Below, in pieces: positions 15,046 through 24,068 of a DNA stretch of 64,000 bases. Every line of letters starts with the position of its first letter. Position 1 is the first letter of the stretch. The stretch is from CAIXSC01 sp046349855. GTDB taxonomy: Bacteria; Planctomycetota; Planctomycetia; Pirellulales; Pirellulaceae. The position numbers and the translations under genes were made by a program. The DNA lies in the NCBI GenBank assembly GCA_046349855.1, contig JAXMBM010000019.1:1-64000 (forward strand), written 5' to 3'. The notes under the pieces were generated by a model that did not search any database, had not been told where the DNA came from, and saw only the letters and a program-made list of their open reading frames with translations.

Positions 15046-16563
15046 ATGAAGTTCAATGCTGACGAAATCGCGTCTGTCATCCAGCAGGAGATTCAGACCT
15101 ATCAGAGCACGCTCGACGTCCGCGAAGTGGGCGTGGTGCTCGAGGTGGGTGACGGCATCGCCCGCGTCTACGGGCTCTCCGGCGTCATGTCGGGCGAAAT
15201 GGTGCAGTTTCCCAACGGCACGGTGGGACTGGCGTTCAACCTGGAAGAGAACAGCGTCGGCGTCATCATTCTGGGTGACTACCTGACGATTCAGGAAGGG
15301 GACGAAGTCCGGGCGCTCGGCCAGCTGCTGTCGGTGCCGGTCGGCGAAGGGGTGATCGGCCGTGTGCTCGACCCGCTGGGCAATCCGCTCGACGGCAAGG
15401 GACCGGTGCACGCCACGCAGCGCCGCGCGGTGGAAACGATGGCGCCGGGCGTGGCCGAACGGCAGCCGGTGCGCGAGCCGTTGCAATCGGGGATCAAGGC
15501 CATCGATGCGATGACGCCGATTGGACGCGGGCAGCGCGAACTGATCATTGGCGACCGCAAAACGGGCAAGACGACGATTGCCCTGGATACGATCCTGAAT
15601 CAGAAGAATTCCGGCGTGAAGTGCTTCTACGTGGCGGTCGGCCAGAAGGACTCGTCGGTCGCCAACGTGATCCGCGTGCTCCAGGAGCACGGGGCCATGG
15701 ACTACACCACGGTGATCGTGGCCGGAGCCAGTACGCCGGCTCCTGTGCAGTATGTGGCTCCCTACGCCGGCACGGCGATGGCCGAGTACTTCATGTACAA
15801 CGGGCAGCACGCGTTGATCGTGTACGACGACTTGTCGAAACAGGCCGTGGCCTACCGCCAGCTGTCGCTGCTGATGCGGCGTCCGCCGGGCCGCGAGGCC
15901 TATCCGGGGGACGTGTTCTACTGCCACAGCCGCCTGCTGGAACGGTCGGCCAAGCTGTCGGACGCGCTCGGCGGCGGGTCGCTGACTTCGCTGCCGATCA
16001 TCGAGACGCTGGAAGGCGAAGTTTCGGCGTACATTCCGACCAACGTGATCTCGATTACTGACGGCCAGATCTATCTGCAGCCGGACTTGTTCTTCAAGGG
16101 CATTCGCCCGGCCATGAACGTCGGTATCTCGGTGTCGCGCGTCGGTGGAGCAGCCCAGATCAAGGCGATGAAGGACAAGCTGGTGGCGGGCGGTCTGCGG
16201 TTGGCCCTGGCGGCGTTCCGCGAGCTCGAAGCCTTCGCTCAGCTCGGTACCGAATTGGACGCGGCCACTCAGGCCCGCCTCGACCGCGGCTACCGGATGG
16301 TGGAACTGCTGAAGCAGCCGCAGTACCAGCCGATGGACGTGGTGGACGAGGTGATGGTGATTTTCGCCGGCAACTCGGGTTACATCGACAAGCTGCCGGT
16401 GGCGCAAGTGCAGAAGTGGGAGAAGGCGTTCCTCGAACACATGAAGACGGTCCGAGGATCGGTGCGGGCGCAGATCGCGGAAAAGAAGGAACTGACCGAC
16501 GATATCAAGGCCGCACTGCGGAGTGCGATCGAAGAGTTCCAGGCCATCTTCGCGAAAGGTTGA
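15046..16563 (+). CDS. atpA: ATP synthase F1 subunit alpha
   Basis: The 505-residue alpha subunit is the regulatory nucleotide-binding subunit of the F1 hexamer. Walker A is GDRKTGKT at residues 169-176, and the arginine finger is in SVSRVGGAAQ (Arg365). Other family blocks are VSGEMVQFPNG-like near 50, QSGIKAIDAMTPIGRGQREL at 147-166 and the C-terminal helical domain. Length is normal. It is followed after five bases by a non-ATPase gene (DUF4870) that separates it from atpG. Confidence 0.97.
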   Translation: MKFNADEIASVIQQEIQTYQSTLDVREVGVVLEVGDGIARVYGLSGVMSGEMVQFPNGTVGLAFNLEENSVGVIILGDYLTIQEGDEVRALGQLLSVPVGEGVIGRVLDPLGNPLDGKGPVHATQRRAVETMAPGVAERQPVREPLQSGIKAIDAMTPIGRGQRELIIGDRKTGKTTIALDTILNQKNSGVKCFYVAVGQKDSSVANVIRVLQEHGAMDYTTVIVAGASTPAPVQYVAPYAGTAMAEYFMYNGQHALIVYDDLSKQAVAYRQLSLLMRRPPGREAYPGDVFYCHSRLLERSAKLSDALGGGSLTSLPIIETLEGEVSAYIPTNVISITDGQIYLQPDLFFKGIRPAMNVGISVSRVGGAAQIKAMKDKLVAGGLRLALAAFRELEAFAQLGTELDAATQARLDRGYRMVELLKQPQYQPMDVVDEVMVIFAGNSGYIDKLPVAQVQKWEKAFLEHMKTVRGSVRAQIAEKKELTDDIKAALRSAIEEFQAIFAKG

Positions 16564-16568
16564 CGCCC

Positions 16569-16904
16569 ATGAGCCAGGAGCTTCCTCGCCCGCCGAGTAG
16601 CGATGAGCGGATGTGGGCGCTGCTGGCGCATCTGTCGATTTTCGTGTTCAGTATCCTGGGACCGCTGGTGATCTGGCTGGTAAAAAAGGAAGAGTCCCCG
16701 TTTGTGGCCGACCAGGCCAAAGAAGCCCTGAACTTTCAGCTCGCGGTGACGATCACTTCGGTGGTTTGTATCGCCACGTGCGTCCTCGCTCCGGCCGTGA
16801 TTGTGGTGGCGATCGGCAGTATCGTCTACGCGATCCAGGCAGCGGTCGACGCCAACGCGGGCCGGTGGTATCGCTATCCGTACACGATTCGAATGATCAG
16901 CTGA
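16569..16904 (+). CDS. DUF4870 membrane protein inserted in the atp operon
   Basis: The 111-residue product has the DUF4870 pattern: SSDERMWALLAHLSIF, a membrane helix, KKEESPFVADQAKEALNFQL, then two further helices and a C-terminal WYRYPYTIRMI. It begins five bases after the atpA stop and ends 17 bases before atpG, so it must be co-transcribed with the ATP synthase. DUF4870 proteins are small Tic20-like membrane proteins of unknown role. Its location between the alpha and gamma genes is atypical and suggests a function in assembly or membrane placement, which is inference. Confidence 0.85.
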   Translation: MSQELPRPPSSDERMWALLAHLSIFVFSILGPLVIWLVKKEESPFVADQAKEALNFQLAVTITSVVCIATCVLAPAVIVVAIGSIVYAIQAAVDANAGRWYRYPYTIRMIS

Positions 16905-16921
16905 GCGGTTGAGACGACGAC

Positions 16922-17809
16922 ATGGCCAAATCGCGTGCCCTCGACAAACGACGTAAGTCGATCCGCAACATCCGCAAGATTACGCGGACGATGGAGTTGA
17001 TCGCCCGTGCGCGATTCAAGAAGGCGATGGATCGGGCGACCGCGGCCAGCGCCTACACGCGGCGCATGACGCAGCTGGTGGCGGATCTGGCCCAGTCGGG
17101 GTTGCAGGTGAGTCATCCGCTGCTGGAAGGACGATCCGAGATCAAGTCGGCCACCGTCCTGACCTTGACCTCCAATCGCGGGCTATGCGGCGGTTACAAC
17201 AGTGCCGTGCTGCGACTGTCGCTGCCTCATCTGGCCGAACTCAAGGGGACCATCGGTCGCGTCGAAGCCGAGGTGTCGGGCAAACGCGGACTGACCAACT
17301 TCAAGTTCCGTGGCGTGCCGGTTACCAAGTCGTTCACGCACTTCGAGGATCAACCGAAGTTCGAAGAAGTCGAGGTCATTGCCAACCGGTACCTCGAAGC
17401 GTATGCGGCGGGCGAACTCGATCGGCTGGATGTGGCCTACACCAAGTTCCACAGCAGTTCGAAGCAGTCTGCGGTGGTGGAAACGCTGTTGCCGCTGGGC
17501 TCGCTCACCGAGGCTCCGGCGGAGGCGGAAAGCGCTCCGGCAACTTTTTCGCAGTACGAATTCCTGCCTTCGGCGGCCAGCATCCTGGAAGAAGTGGTGC
17601 CGACCAGCTTCAAGATCCGGCTCTTCAAGTGCTTCCTGGATGCGGCGGTGAGTGAACAGATCGCGCGGATGGTGGCCATGAAGTCGGCCACGGAAAACGC
17701 CAGCGAGATGATCAAGGAACTCTCCACCGCCTACAACCGGGCGCGGCAGTCGCAGATTACGGGCGAAATCATGGAAATCATCGGTGGCGTCGAGGCCCTC
17801 AAAGGGTGA
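16922..17809 (+). CDS. atpG: ATP synthase F1 subunit gamma
   Basis: The 295-residue central shaft. The N-terminal helix (MAKSRALDKRRKSIRNIRKI, then TRTMELIARARFKKAM) and the C-terminal helix (MKSATENASEMIKELSTAYN, RARQSQITGEIMEI) form the coiled coil that rotates inside F1. The central domain starts LTLTSNRGLCGGYNSAVLR. Position and length are typical. Confidence 0.96.
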   Translation: MAKSRALDKRRKSIRNIRKITRTMELIARARFKKAMDRATAASAYTRRMTQLVADLAQSGLQVSHPLLEGRSEIKSATVLTLTSNRGLCGGYNSAVLRLSLPHLAELKGTIGRVEAEVSGKRGLTNFKFRGVPVTKSFTHFEDQPKFEEVEVIANRYLEAYAAGELDRLDVAYTKFHSSSKQSAVVETLLPLGSLTEAPAEAESAPATFSQYEFLPSAASILEEVVPTSFKIRLFKCFLDAAVSEQIARMVAMKSATENASEMIKELSTAYNRARQSQITGEIMEIIGGVEALKG

Positions 17810-17893
17810 CGCGCGGCGCGGGTGGCGCAGGAGCCGCCCGGCCAATAACCTGCATCCCAGGCCTTCGGGCCTCATTCCTAGCGAGTTCTCCAT

Positions 17894-19339
17894 ATGGTTA
17901 CCAGCAGCGGCACGATCGGGCGCATCACCCAGGTCATCGGCTCGACCTTTGACGCCGAATTCCCGGAGAATCAACTCCCGGCGATTTACAACGCGGTGCG
18001 CGTCGAGTCGACGCATAAGGGGGTCAAGCTCGACCTGGTCGGCGAGATCCAGCAGCACCTCGGCGGCGGTCGCGTCCGCTGCGTAGCACTGGGCGGAACC
18101 GACGGTTTGATGCGCGGTCAGCAGTGCATCGATACGGGAGCCCCACTGTCGGTTCCTGTCGGCGAAGGAACGCTCGGCCGCGTCTTCAATCTGCTCGGCC
18201 AGCCGATCGACAATCGGGGAACGGTCAACTGCCAGGAGAGCTGGCCCATCCACCGGGAAGCTCCCAAGGTCGCCGAGTTGTCCACGAACACCGAGTTGTT
18301 CGAGACGGGCATCAAAGTGATCGACCTGCTCACGCCGTTCGTCCGCGGTGGTAAAGCCGGGCTGTTCGGTGGTGCCGGTCTGGGCAAGACGGTGATCCTC
18401 ACCGAACTGATCGCCCGTATCGCCAGCGCCCACGGCGGTTATTCGGTGTTCGCCGGCGTGGGTGAACGAACCCGCGAAGGAACCGACCTGTGGCTCGAAA
18501 TGCAGGAAGCCAAGATCGGCAATACGGGCCGGCACGTCATCGAACAGACCTGCATGGTGTTCGGACAGATGAACGAGCCGCCTGGAGCCCGTCTCCGCGT
18601 GGCCCTCTCGGCCCTGACCATGGCCGAGTTTTTCCGCGACACGACCGGCAAGGATACGCTGCTGTTCGTCGACAATATCTTCCGCTTCTCCCAGGCCGGC
18701 AGCGAAGTGTCCGCGCTGCTGGGACGCATGCCGTCCGCGGTGGGTTACCAGCCGACGCTGGCCACCGAAATGGGTGCCTTGCAGGAACGCATCGCGTCGA
18801 CCAAGAAGGGGGCCATCACCTCGGTGCAGGCGGTGTACGTCCCGGCGGATGACCCGACCGATCCGGCTCCAGCCACCGCCTTCGGTCAGCTGGACGCGTT
18901 CCTCTACCTGGAACGAGCCATCTCGGAGAAGGGTATTTATCCGGCGGTGGATCCGCTGGCCTCATCGAGCCGGATTCTCGATCCGCAATTCGTCGGTGCA
19001 CGGCACTATGCGTGCGCCCGCCGCGTCCAGGGGATGCTGCAGCGGTACCGCGAACTCCAGGACATCATCGCCATTCTGGGGATCGAAGAGTTGAGCGAAG
19101 ACGACAAGCTGGTCGTCCATCGCGCCCGCCGCATCGAGCGCTTCCTGTCGCAACCGTTCCTCGTGGCCGAAGTGTTCACGGGCAAGCCCGGCGAAATCAC
19201 CAAGCTCGGCGACACCATCCGCAGCTTCGAAGAGCTGTGCGACGGCAAGTGGGACCACCTGCCCGAGGATGCGTTCATGTACGTTGGGGCGATCGAGCAG
19301 GCCGAGGAACAGGCCAAGCGAATGGCGGCCAAGAAGTAG
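17894..19339 (+). CDS. atpD: ATP synthase F1 subunit beta (catalytic)
   Basis: The 481-residue catalytic subunit. Walker A is GGAGLGKT (residues 159-166) and the catalytic Glu191 is in GVGERTREG. Further hallmarks are VFGQMNEPPGARLRVALSAL, the Walker B region LLFVDNIFRFSQAGSEVSAL, and the DELSEED-like ELSEDDK. The start follows an 84-base gap containing a small GC hairpin (AGGCC-TTCG-GGCCT near 17862). Confidence 0.97.
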   Translation: MVTSSGTIGRITQVIGSTFDAEFPENQLPAIYNAVRVESTHKGVKLDLVGEIQQHLGGGRVRCVALGGTDGLMRGQQCIDTGAPLSVPVGEGTLGRVFNLLGQPIDNRGTVNCQESWPIHREAPKVAELSTNTELFETGIKVIDLLTPFVRGGKAGLFGGAGLGKTVILTELIARIASAHGGYSVFAGVGERTREGTDLWLEMQEAKIGNTGRHVIEQTCMVFGQMNEPPGARLRVALSALTMAEFFRDTTGKDTLLFVDNIFRFSQAGSEVSALLGRMPSAVGYQPTLATEMGALQERIASTKKGAITSVQAVYVPADDPTDPAPATAFGQLDAFLYLERAISEKGIYPAVDPLASSSRILDPQFVGARHYACARRVQGMLQRYRELQDIIAILGIEELSEDDKLVVHRARRIERFLSQPFLVAEVFTGKPGEITKLGDTIRSFEELCDGKWDHLPEDAFMYVGAIEQAEEQAKRMAAKK

Positions 19340-19364
19340 CTTTCTTACCAGAACGGACCCTTCC

Positions 19365-19769
19365 ATGGCTCAGCTGCAATGCATCGTCGTCACGCCCGAG
19401 CAGACCGTGCTCGAGGCGGAGGCCGAGTTCATCGCCCTGCCGCTCTACGATGGCGAAATCGGTGTCGCCCCCGGCCGGAGCCCGCTGATCGGGCGGCTGG
19501 GATTCGGGGAAATGCGGCTGCGCCGTGGTGGTGACGTCGAGCGCTATTACGTCGATGGTGGGTTCGTGCAGATCGCCAAGGATGTCGTATCGGTGCTCAC
19601 CAGCCGCGCCATCCCCGCCGGCAAGATCAACGAAGAAGCCGCTCGCGGGCAGATCGAATCGGCACTCAAGAAGCCGATCCACACCCCCGAACTGCTGGAA
19701 ATCCGCGATCGGGCACTCGCCCAGGCGCGGGCTCAGCTGCGCGTTTCGCAGAAGTCCCAGGACCACTGA
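19365..19769 (+). CDS. atpC: ATP synthase F1 subunit epsilon
   Basis: A 134-residue epsilon subunit. The N-terminal beta sandwich reads MAQLQCIVVTPEQTVLEAEA, with the family block PLYDGEIGVAPGRSPLIGRLGFGEMRL and the strand YYVDGGFVQIAKDVVSVLTS. A short C-terminal helical hairpin follows. It couples gamma rotation to F1 and can inhibit ATP hydrolysis. It is the last gene of the operon. No clear terminator is seen after it; the convergent sigma-factor gene ends 78 bases further on. Confidence 0.93.
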   Translation: MAQLQCIVVTPEQTVLEAEAEFIALPLYDGEIGVAPGRSPLIGRLGFGEMRLRRGGDVERYYVDGGFVQIAKDVVSVLTSRAIPAGKINEEAARGQIESALKKPIHTPELLEIRDRALAQARAQLRVSQKSQDH

Positions 19770-19847
19770 CGTCCCCGATCGCCGCCGCCACTCGTGCCGC
19801 CGGCGAAGTCCCGGCGAATCGCCACGGATGATCGCCGAGGCGTTGGT

Positions 19848-20408
19848 CTACGTTCGCTGGCGTCGCAGCCGATCGATCGTGCGGCTGAATCGCATGCGGG
19901 CCGAGTTGGGTGTGATGGCGAGTTGCTGCCCAATTTCCCGCCATCCCAGGCCGGCACGCACCAGTTCCAGCAGCGCCTGCTCCCGCTGCGAAGTATGGTT
20001 CAACAGCTCCCGCCAATCGGACCGCCATTCGCCGCCCGGATCGGGCGAACGCTGGGAGCCCGGCAGCGCCGCGAGGTCGGCGAGCGACAGCGATTGCAGC
20101 CGGCGGCTGTCGCGCCGCGCCGCATGCCGCTCGCGCAGTTCGCTGTGCGTCGCGTTGCGGATCAGGGCCTGCAGATAGGCCGCGATGTTCCGGACCTGCT
20201 GTGGCCGCGAGCGCGCCCAGAGGGTCAGGTAGATCCGCTGGCAGATGTCGTGCGGATCGACCTCCCACGGCCGATAGCGTCGAGCCAGCCAGCGGCGCAC
20301 TCGCCGTAGCAGGTCCGCGTGCCCCTGACGTACGATATCCGGCAGCGTTTCCCGTTCACCGGCAAAGAACCGCCGCCACAACTCTTCCGACTCCAGGATC
20401 GCAGACAT
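19848..20408 (-). CDS. ECF-type RNA polymerase sigma factor
   Basis: The 186-residue protein has a region-2-like part (ADLLRRVRRWLARRYRPWEV, DPHDICQRIYLTLWAR) and a C-terminal region-4 helix-turn-helix (QALLELVRAGLGWREIGQQL, then AITPNSARMRFSRTIDRLRR). ECF sigma factors direct RNA polymerase to small stress or envelope regulons and are numerous in planctomycetes. The start at 20408 is the first Met with family-like sequence. Its ATG overlaps, on the opposite strand, the possible start of the YfhO-like gene. No anti-sigma factor gene is recognisable beside it. Confidence 0.85.
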   Translation of the reverse strand: MSAILESEELWRRFFAGERETLPDIVRQGHADLLRRVRRWLARRYRPWEVDPHDICQRIYLTLWARSRPQQVRNIAAYLQALIRNATHSELRERHAARRDSRRLQSLSLADLAALPGSQRSPDPGGEWRSDWRELLNHTSQREQALLELVRAGLGWREIGQQLAITPNSARMRFSRTIDRLRRQRT

Positions 20409-23298
20409 GGGCACAACCTCGGTCCACACCGAGACGCCGGACGGTGTGACCACCGTCGAGTCCCGGCGACTGTGCCCCACGCACGACCAACTCGGAACGA
20501 GCCGATCTTTTCGCCGGCTGATACTATTAATATGTGGACTCGCTCCAAGCAAGTGGGAACGCTTCCCCGCCTGGATCGCCGGCCTGCTGCTGGCCTTCCC
20601 CGCAGTCTGGTTGCTGGCCCCTGCGGCGGGCGGTTCCCAAGTCCTGGCCTGCCGTGACGGCGCTCACTATTACTACCCGCTGTGGCAGTGGATCGATGGC
20701 GAATGGAACGCAGGACGCCTCCCCTGGTGGAACCCCGGAGAAAACACGGGCGTTTCCCTGGCCCACGATCCGACGGCTGCCCTATGGTACCCCGGTCGCT
20801 GGTTGTGCTGCCTGGCGCCGACGTTTCCCCTGGCGTACCAGGGGTTCCTGTTGGCGCATCTGCTGGGAGCGGCCGCGGGAGCTTACCGGGCCGCCCGCCA
20901 GTTGAGGGTGTCGCGCTCGGCTGCCATCCTGGCCGGCTTATCCTACGCCTATGGTGGTACGGTCCTGTTCACCTACTCGAATCCCATCTATCTGGCCGGT
21001 GCCACCTGGCTGGCCTGGGGCAGCGCCTCCCTGGTGAATTGCCTCCAGCAACTGCGTGCCGGAGCCTCACCCCGGCTGGCCAGCGGATTGATTCTTCCCT
21101 GGGCCATGCTCGTGCTCGCCGGCGATCCCCAGTCGGCGGTCCACCTCGGCCTGATCGCGCTGGCGGGGTTGGCCTGCTGGCCGGTGTCGGTCGAGTCGGC
21201 ATCCGGCACTTCCTGGGGGCAGAGATGCCGGTTCATCGGTCGCGGACTGCGATCGCTATGCGGCGCGGCGCTGGTGGCGGCTCTGCTGGCGTCGATCCAG
21301 ATCGTGCCCACCGTCGCCGCACTGCGGCATACCGAACGAGCCCAATCGGCAGAGGACGATGCGGTCGACTCCTGGTACGCGCCGCCCCGAGCTGACACGC
21401 CGGACGCGGCCCGCTATGAGTTCAGTGTGGGACCGTGGCGCTGGGCCGAAACCGTGGTGCCGAATATCAGCGGACGTCTGTTTCCGCAGCACCAGCGCTG
21501 GCTCTCGGCACTGCCCGCGGAGGGACGCATCTGGTCCCCGTCTCTGTACCTGGGGACCATTCCCGGACTGCTCGCTGCCTTCGCCTGGACCTGCCGACGC
21601 CCATTCCCCGCCGGTCGATGGTTGACCGTGGTGACGGCAGGCGGAGCGCTCGCCGGCATGGGCCAGTACGGCCTCGGTTGGTTGTTGCATGAGATCTCAT
21701 GGTGGTTCACCGGCGCGACGCCTGCGACCTGGCTCGGTTCCCAGGTGGGGGGACTCTACTGGCTGCTGGTCGAGGTGCTCCCTGGCTACGGATTGTTTCG
21801 CTATCCGGCCAAATGGTGGACCGTCGTCTCGCTCGGTGTGGCACTGCTCGCCGCGCTCGGATGGGACTCCTGGCGGTGGAGCCGTGGTTGGGGCCTGCTG
21901 CTCGCCTTCCTCCTGCTTGTCACCACCGGGCTGGTAGCGGTTGGCCCCGGAACCGTCATCGAACCCCTGTTGGCGTCTGGCGTCGGACGTCCACTCGCCG
22001 ACCCCTGGCTCGGACCGTGGGATGCGGTCGGGTGCTGGAACACTGTCCGGCTGGGATTGGGGCAACTGCTGATCAGCCTGCTGGTGCTGCTCGCCACAGC
22101 CCACGTCCGTCGCGGACCGCTCGCGCCGACGGTTCGCCAGTCGACCGCTTCGTGGACGACCGCTTCCTGGACGACCGGGCTACTGCTGTGCTGGACGGTG
22201 CTCGATCTGCTGTGCGCCAATGGGTGGCTGTGCCACTGGATTCCGCTGGTGGATCTGCTGCCGCAAGCAGCGGCTCCGGCGAGTCGTGGGGCAGAGCCTG
22301 GGGAATTACGGGAGGAACGGTGGTATCGCGGTGCTGCGAATGGTTGGTGGCCTCCATCGTGGGAGGTGCACGGTTCCCCGCAGCGTCTGGTCGAGACCTT
22401 GCGCTGGGAGCGCGCGACACGTTTTCCCAAATTGCCGCTGCTCGACGGCGCCGCGGTGATTTCCCGCGAGGATGGCTGGCAAGCCGCCGAATGGCGAGCG
22501 CTGCTGGCGGTGGCCGCGGAGCGAGGGCCGGAGCGTCCTGATGGTTTTCGCGAGCCTGACCCGGCATTCCTCGATGCCTTTTCGGTCCGCTGGCTGGTAT
22601 TGCCAACCGGCACGCCGGTCGAGGCGCGGCGCGTCGCTGAGCACGAAGGGTGTGAGTCGTGGGAAAGGACGACGACGCTGCCCCGCGTCTGGCTCGTCGA
22701 ACAGATCGAATTCGTCGACCCCGTACCCACGGTCTCGGTGCCCCCCGCCGATCAACTCCGCCGGAACGTGATCGCGCCGGGAGGGCGAGCGCGGGACTTC
22801 CGGCGCAGCGCCCTGCTGGAATGCTCAGCCGACGCGCCGGGCAAGCTGGCTTGGGAGAATCGCGGGCGAGCGACGGCCGGCAGGTCGCAGGCACCGCTCG
22901 GTTCCTGCCAGCTGAAGTCAGCCAGCCCCACGCAGTTGGTGATCGACGTCGCAGCCGAGCGTCCCTGTCTGCTGGTGGTGAATGATGCGTACGATCCTGA
23001 TTGGACCGTGTTGGTCCGCACGACGCGCGGCACCAGCGAACGCCAGGTCCTCCAACGTGTCAATCGGCTGATGCGCGGCATCTGGATCGACGCGCACACG
23101 ACGCAGGTCGAACTGCGTTATCGACCGACGAGTCTGCAATGGGGCGCCGTTGGTTCGGGACTGGGTCTGCTGGTCGTCCTGGGGCTGGCGGTGTTGGGAT
23201 GGAGCGGGCCGGCGCGGAGGCTGGGCCGGCGAATCACTCGTCGGGAGTTGCGGTCGGGGGCGGTAGCGCCGCCGGTGGCGCCTGATAGTGCCGAGTGA
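20407..23298 (+). CDS. Large YfhO-like multi-span membrane protein
   Basis: A 963-residue integral membrane protein. The first 700 residues hold about a dozen hydrophobic helices. The early periplasmic signature CRDGAHYYYPLWQWIDGEWN, then GRLPWWNPGENTGVSLAHDP, resembles YfhO-type and GT-C-like membrane proteins, which are linked to glycosylation of cell-wall polymers in Firmicutes. The C-terminal 200 residues form a soluble domain with LLVVNDAYDPDWTV, as in YfhO proteins. The start is uncertain: ATG 20407 has AGGA eight bases upstream but adds a hydrophilic 40-residue lead; the first helix begins near 20575. The 3' end overlaps the convergent protoglobin gene. Confidence 0.7.
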   Translation: MGTTSVHTETPDGVTTVESRRLCPTHDQLGTSRSFRRLILLICGLAPSKWERFPAWIAGLLLAFPAVWLLAPAAGGSQVLACRDGAHYYYPLWQWIDGEWNAGRLPWWNPGENTGVSLAHDPTAALWYPGRWLCCLAPTFPLAYQGFLLAHLLGAAAGAYRAARQLRVSRSAAILAGLSYAYGGTVLFTYSNPIYLAGATWLAWGSASLVNCLQQLRAGASPRLASGLILPWAMLVLAGDPQSAVHLGLIALAGLACWPVSVESASGTSWGQRCRFIGRGLRSLCGAALVAALLASIQIVPTVAALRHTERAQSAEDDAVDSWYAPPRADTPDAARYEFSVGPWRWAETVVPNISGRLFPQHQRWLSALPAEGRIWSPSLYLGTIPGLLAAFAWTCRRPFPAGRWLTVVTAGGALAGMGQYGLGWLLHEISWWFTGATPATWLGSQVGGLYWLLVEVLPGYGLFRYPAKWWTVVSLGVALLAALGWDSWRWSRGWGLLLAFLLLVTTGLVAVGPGTVIEPLLASGVGRPLADPWLGPWDAVGCWNTVRLGLGQLLISLLVLLATAHVRRGPLAPTVRQSTASWTTASWTTGLLLCWTVLDLLCANGWLCHWIPLVDLLPQAAAPASRGAEPGELREERWYRGAANGWWPPSWEVHGSPQRLVETLRWERATRFPKLPLLDGAAVISREDGWQAAEWRALLAVAAERGPERPDGFREPDPAFLDAFSVRWLVLPTGTPVEARRVAEHEGCESWERTTTLPRVWLVEQIEFVDPVPTVSVPPADQLRRNVIAPGGRARDFRRSALLECSADAPGKLAWENRGRATAGRSQAPLGSCQLKSASPTQLVIDVAAERPCLLVVNDAYDPDWTVLVRTTRGTSERQVLQRVNRLMRGIWIDAHTTQVELRYRPTSLQWGAVGSGLGLLVVLGLAVLGWSGPARRLGRRITRRELRSGAVAPPVAPDSAE

Positions 23299-23848
23299 TG
23301 AAGTCGTTCTGAATCCACAGCAGCTTGTTGAAGGCTCGCACGACGCGGATCTTCTGGTCGACGTCCAACGGGAGTTGCCAGAGGGTCTCGAGCAGAGCGT
23401 CCGACAGCAGGCCCATCAGAGCATTCATCTGCACCAGCGGCACATCGATCTGCTTGTTGCCGGCCTTCGGGGTGTGGATTTTGCCGACGGTGTCGAGATA
23501 CAGCACCATGCGGGCGTTGTAGGGGCTGCCGACCAACTGCATCAGGTACCGCAGGAGATGCTCCTGGCGAAACTTGATCTGAGCGTGCTGCGGGGTCAAT
23601 TGGGCCAGCGATGGCGGTGGCTCGCCCGTGAAGCCGTGTTGTCGCGGCACGAAGTGGCGAGCCGTGGCATCGTACGCCAGCAGGCGCTCATAGGTGCGTT
23701 CGACGATGGCCGGAATGCGGGGAGCGAGGAGGCCGGCGGTGGCATGCAGGGCGGCGACGTCGTCGGCGTTGAATCCTACGAAGGCACACAGGTACTCGTA
23801 GCGGTACTGGGCATCGGCTTCGAGTCGCGGTTCATCGATCGCTTGCAT
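23234..23848 (-). CDS. Protoglobin-domain heme protein
   Basis: The 204-residue single-domain protein matches protoglobins: YLCAFVGFNADDVAALHATA, IVERTYERLLAYDATARHF, HAQIKFRQEHLLRYLMQLVG and IGKIHTP-like VGKIHTPKAG. The latter region carries the candidate proximal His. Protoglobins bind O2, CO and NO at heme, and act as sensors or in NO detoxification. There is no attached signalling domain. It is divergently transcribed from hcp, another nitrosative-stress protein, across a 220-base control region. The start at 23848 is preferred; a longer reading frame to 23941 adds an unlike sequence. The last 65 bases overlap the convergent YfhO-like gene. Confidence 0.8.
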   Translation of the reverse strand: MQAIDEPRLEADAQYRYEYLCAFVGFNADDVAALHATAGLLAPRIPAIVERTYERLLAYDATARHFVPRQHGFTGEPPPSLAQLTPQHAQIKFRQEHLLRYLMQLVGSPYNARMVLYLDTVGKIHTPKAGNKQIDVPLVQMNALMGLLSDALLETLWQLPLDVDQKIRVVRAFNKLLWIQNDFITRHYQAPPAALPPPTATPDE

Positions 23849-23991
23849 CGGGTAAGTCCGTGATCGGGGCGGCAGGAGGGCTGGTGAGTGGCTGGAGCGG
23901 CGCGGCCACGCTGGCCGCCTCCCGTGCTCCTCCCGACTCACCCTGCCTGCCGCTCACCCTACTCGATTCGCGGAAAACCGACAACTGGATA

Positions 23992-24019
23992 TTGACATCC
24001 AGATATGCATCTCTACGAT
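23992..24019 (+). promoter_or_regulatory. Candidate hcp promoter with NsrR-like half-site
   Basis: A perfect -35 TTGACA (23992-23997) and a -10-like TACGAT (24014-24019) are 16 bases apart, about 50 bases before hcp. The spacer contains, on the minus strand, AGATGCAT (24004-24011), equal to half of the NsrR consensus AAGATGCATTT. The second half-site is poor. NsrR control of hcp is known in proteobacteria; here it is a guess. Confidence 0.4.
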
Positions 24020-24068
24020 GGCGGCCAGCGTCGTTCGGTTCCACGCATCGTCCCAGGAGTTGCCCGCC

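Noticed and set aside
14800..16440. A 546-codon open frame opposite atpA
   Set aside because: Same explanation; atpA is unambiguous and the antisense product has no recognisable motifs.
17183..18535. A 450-codon open frame opposite atpG and atpD
   Set aside because: Antisense shadow of conserved ATP synthase genes.
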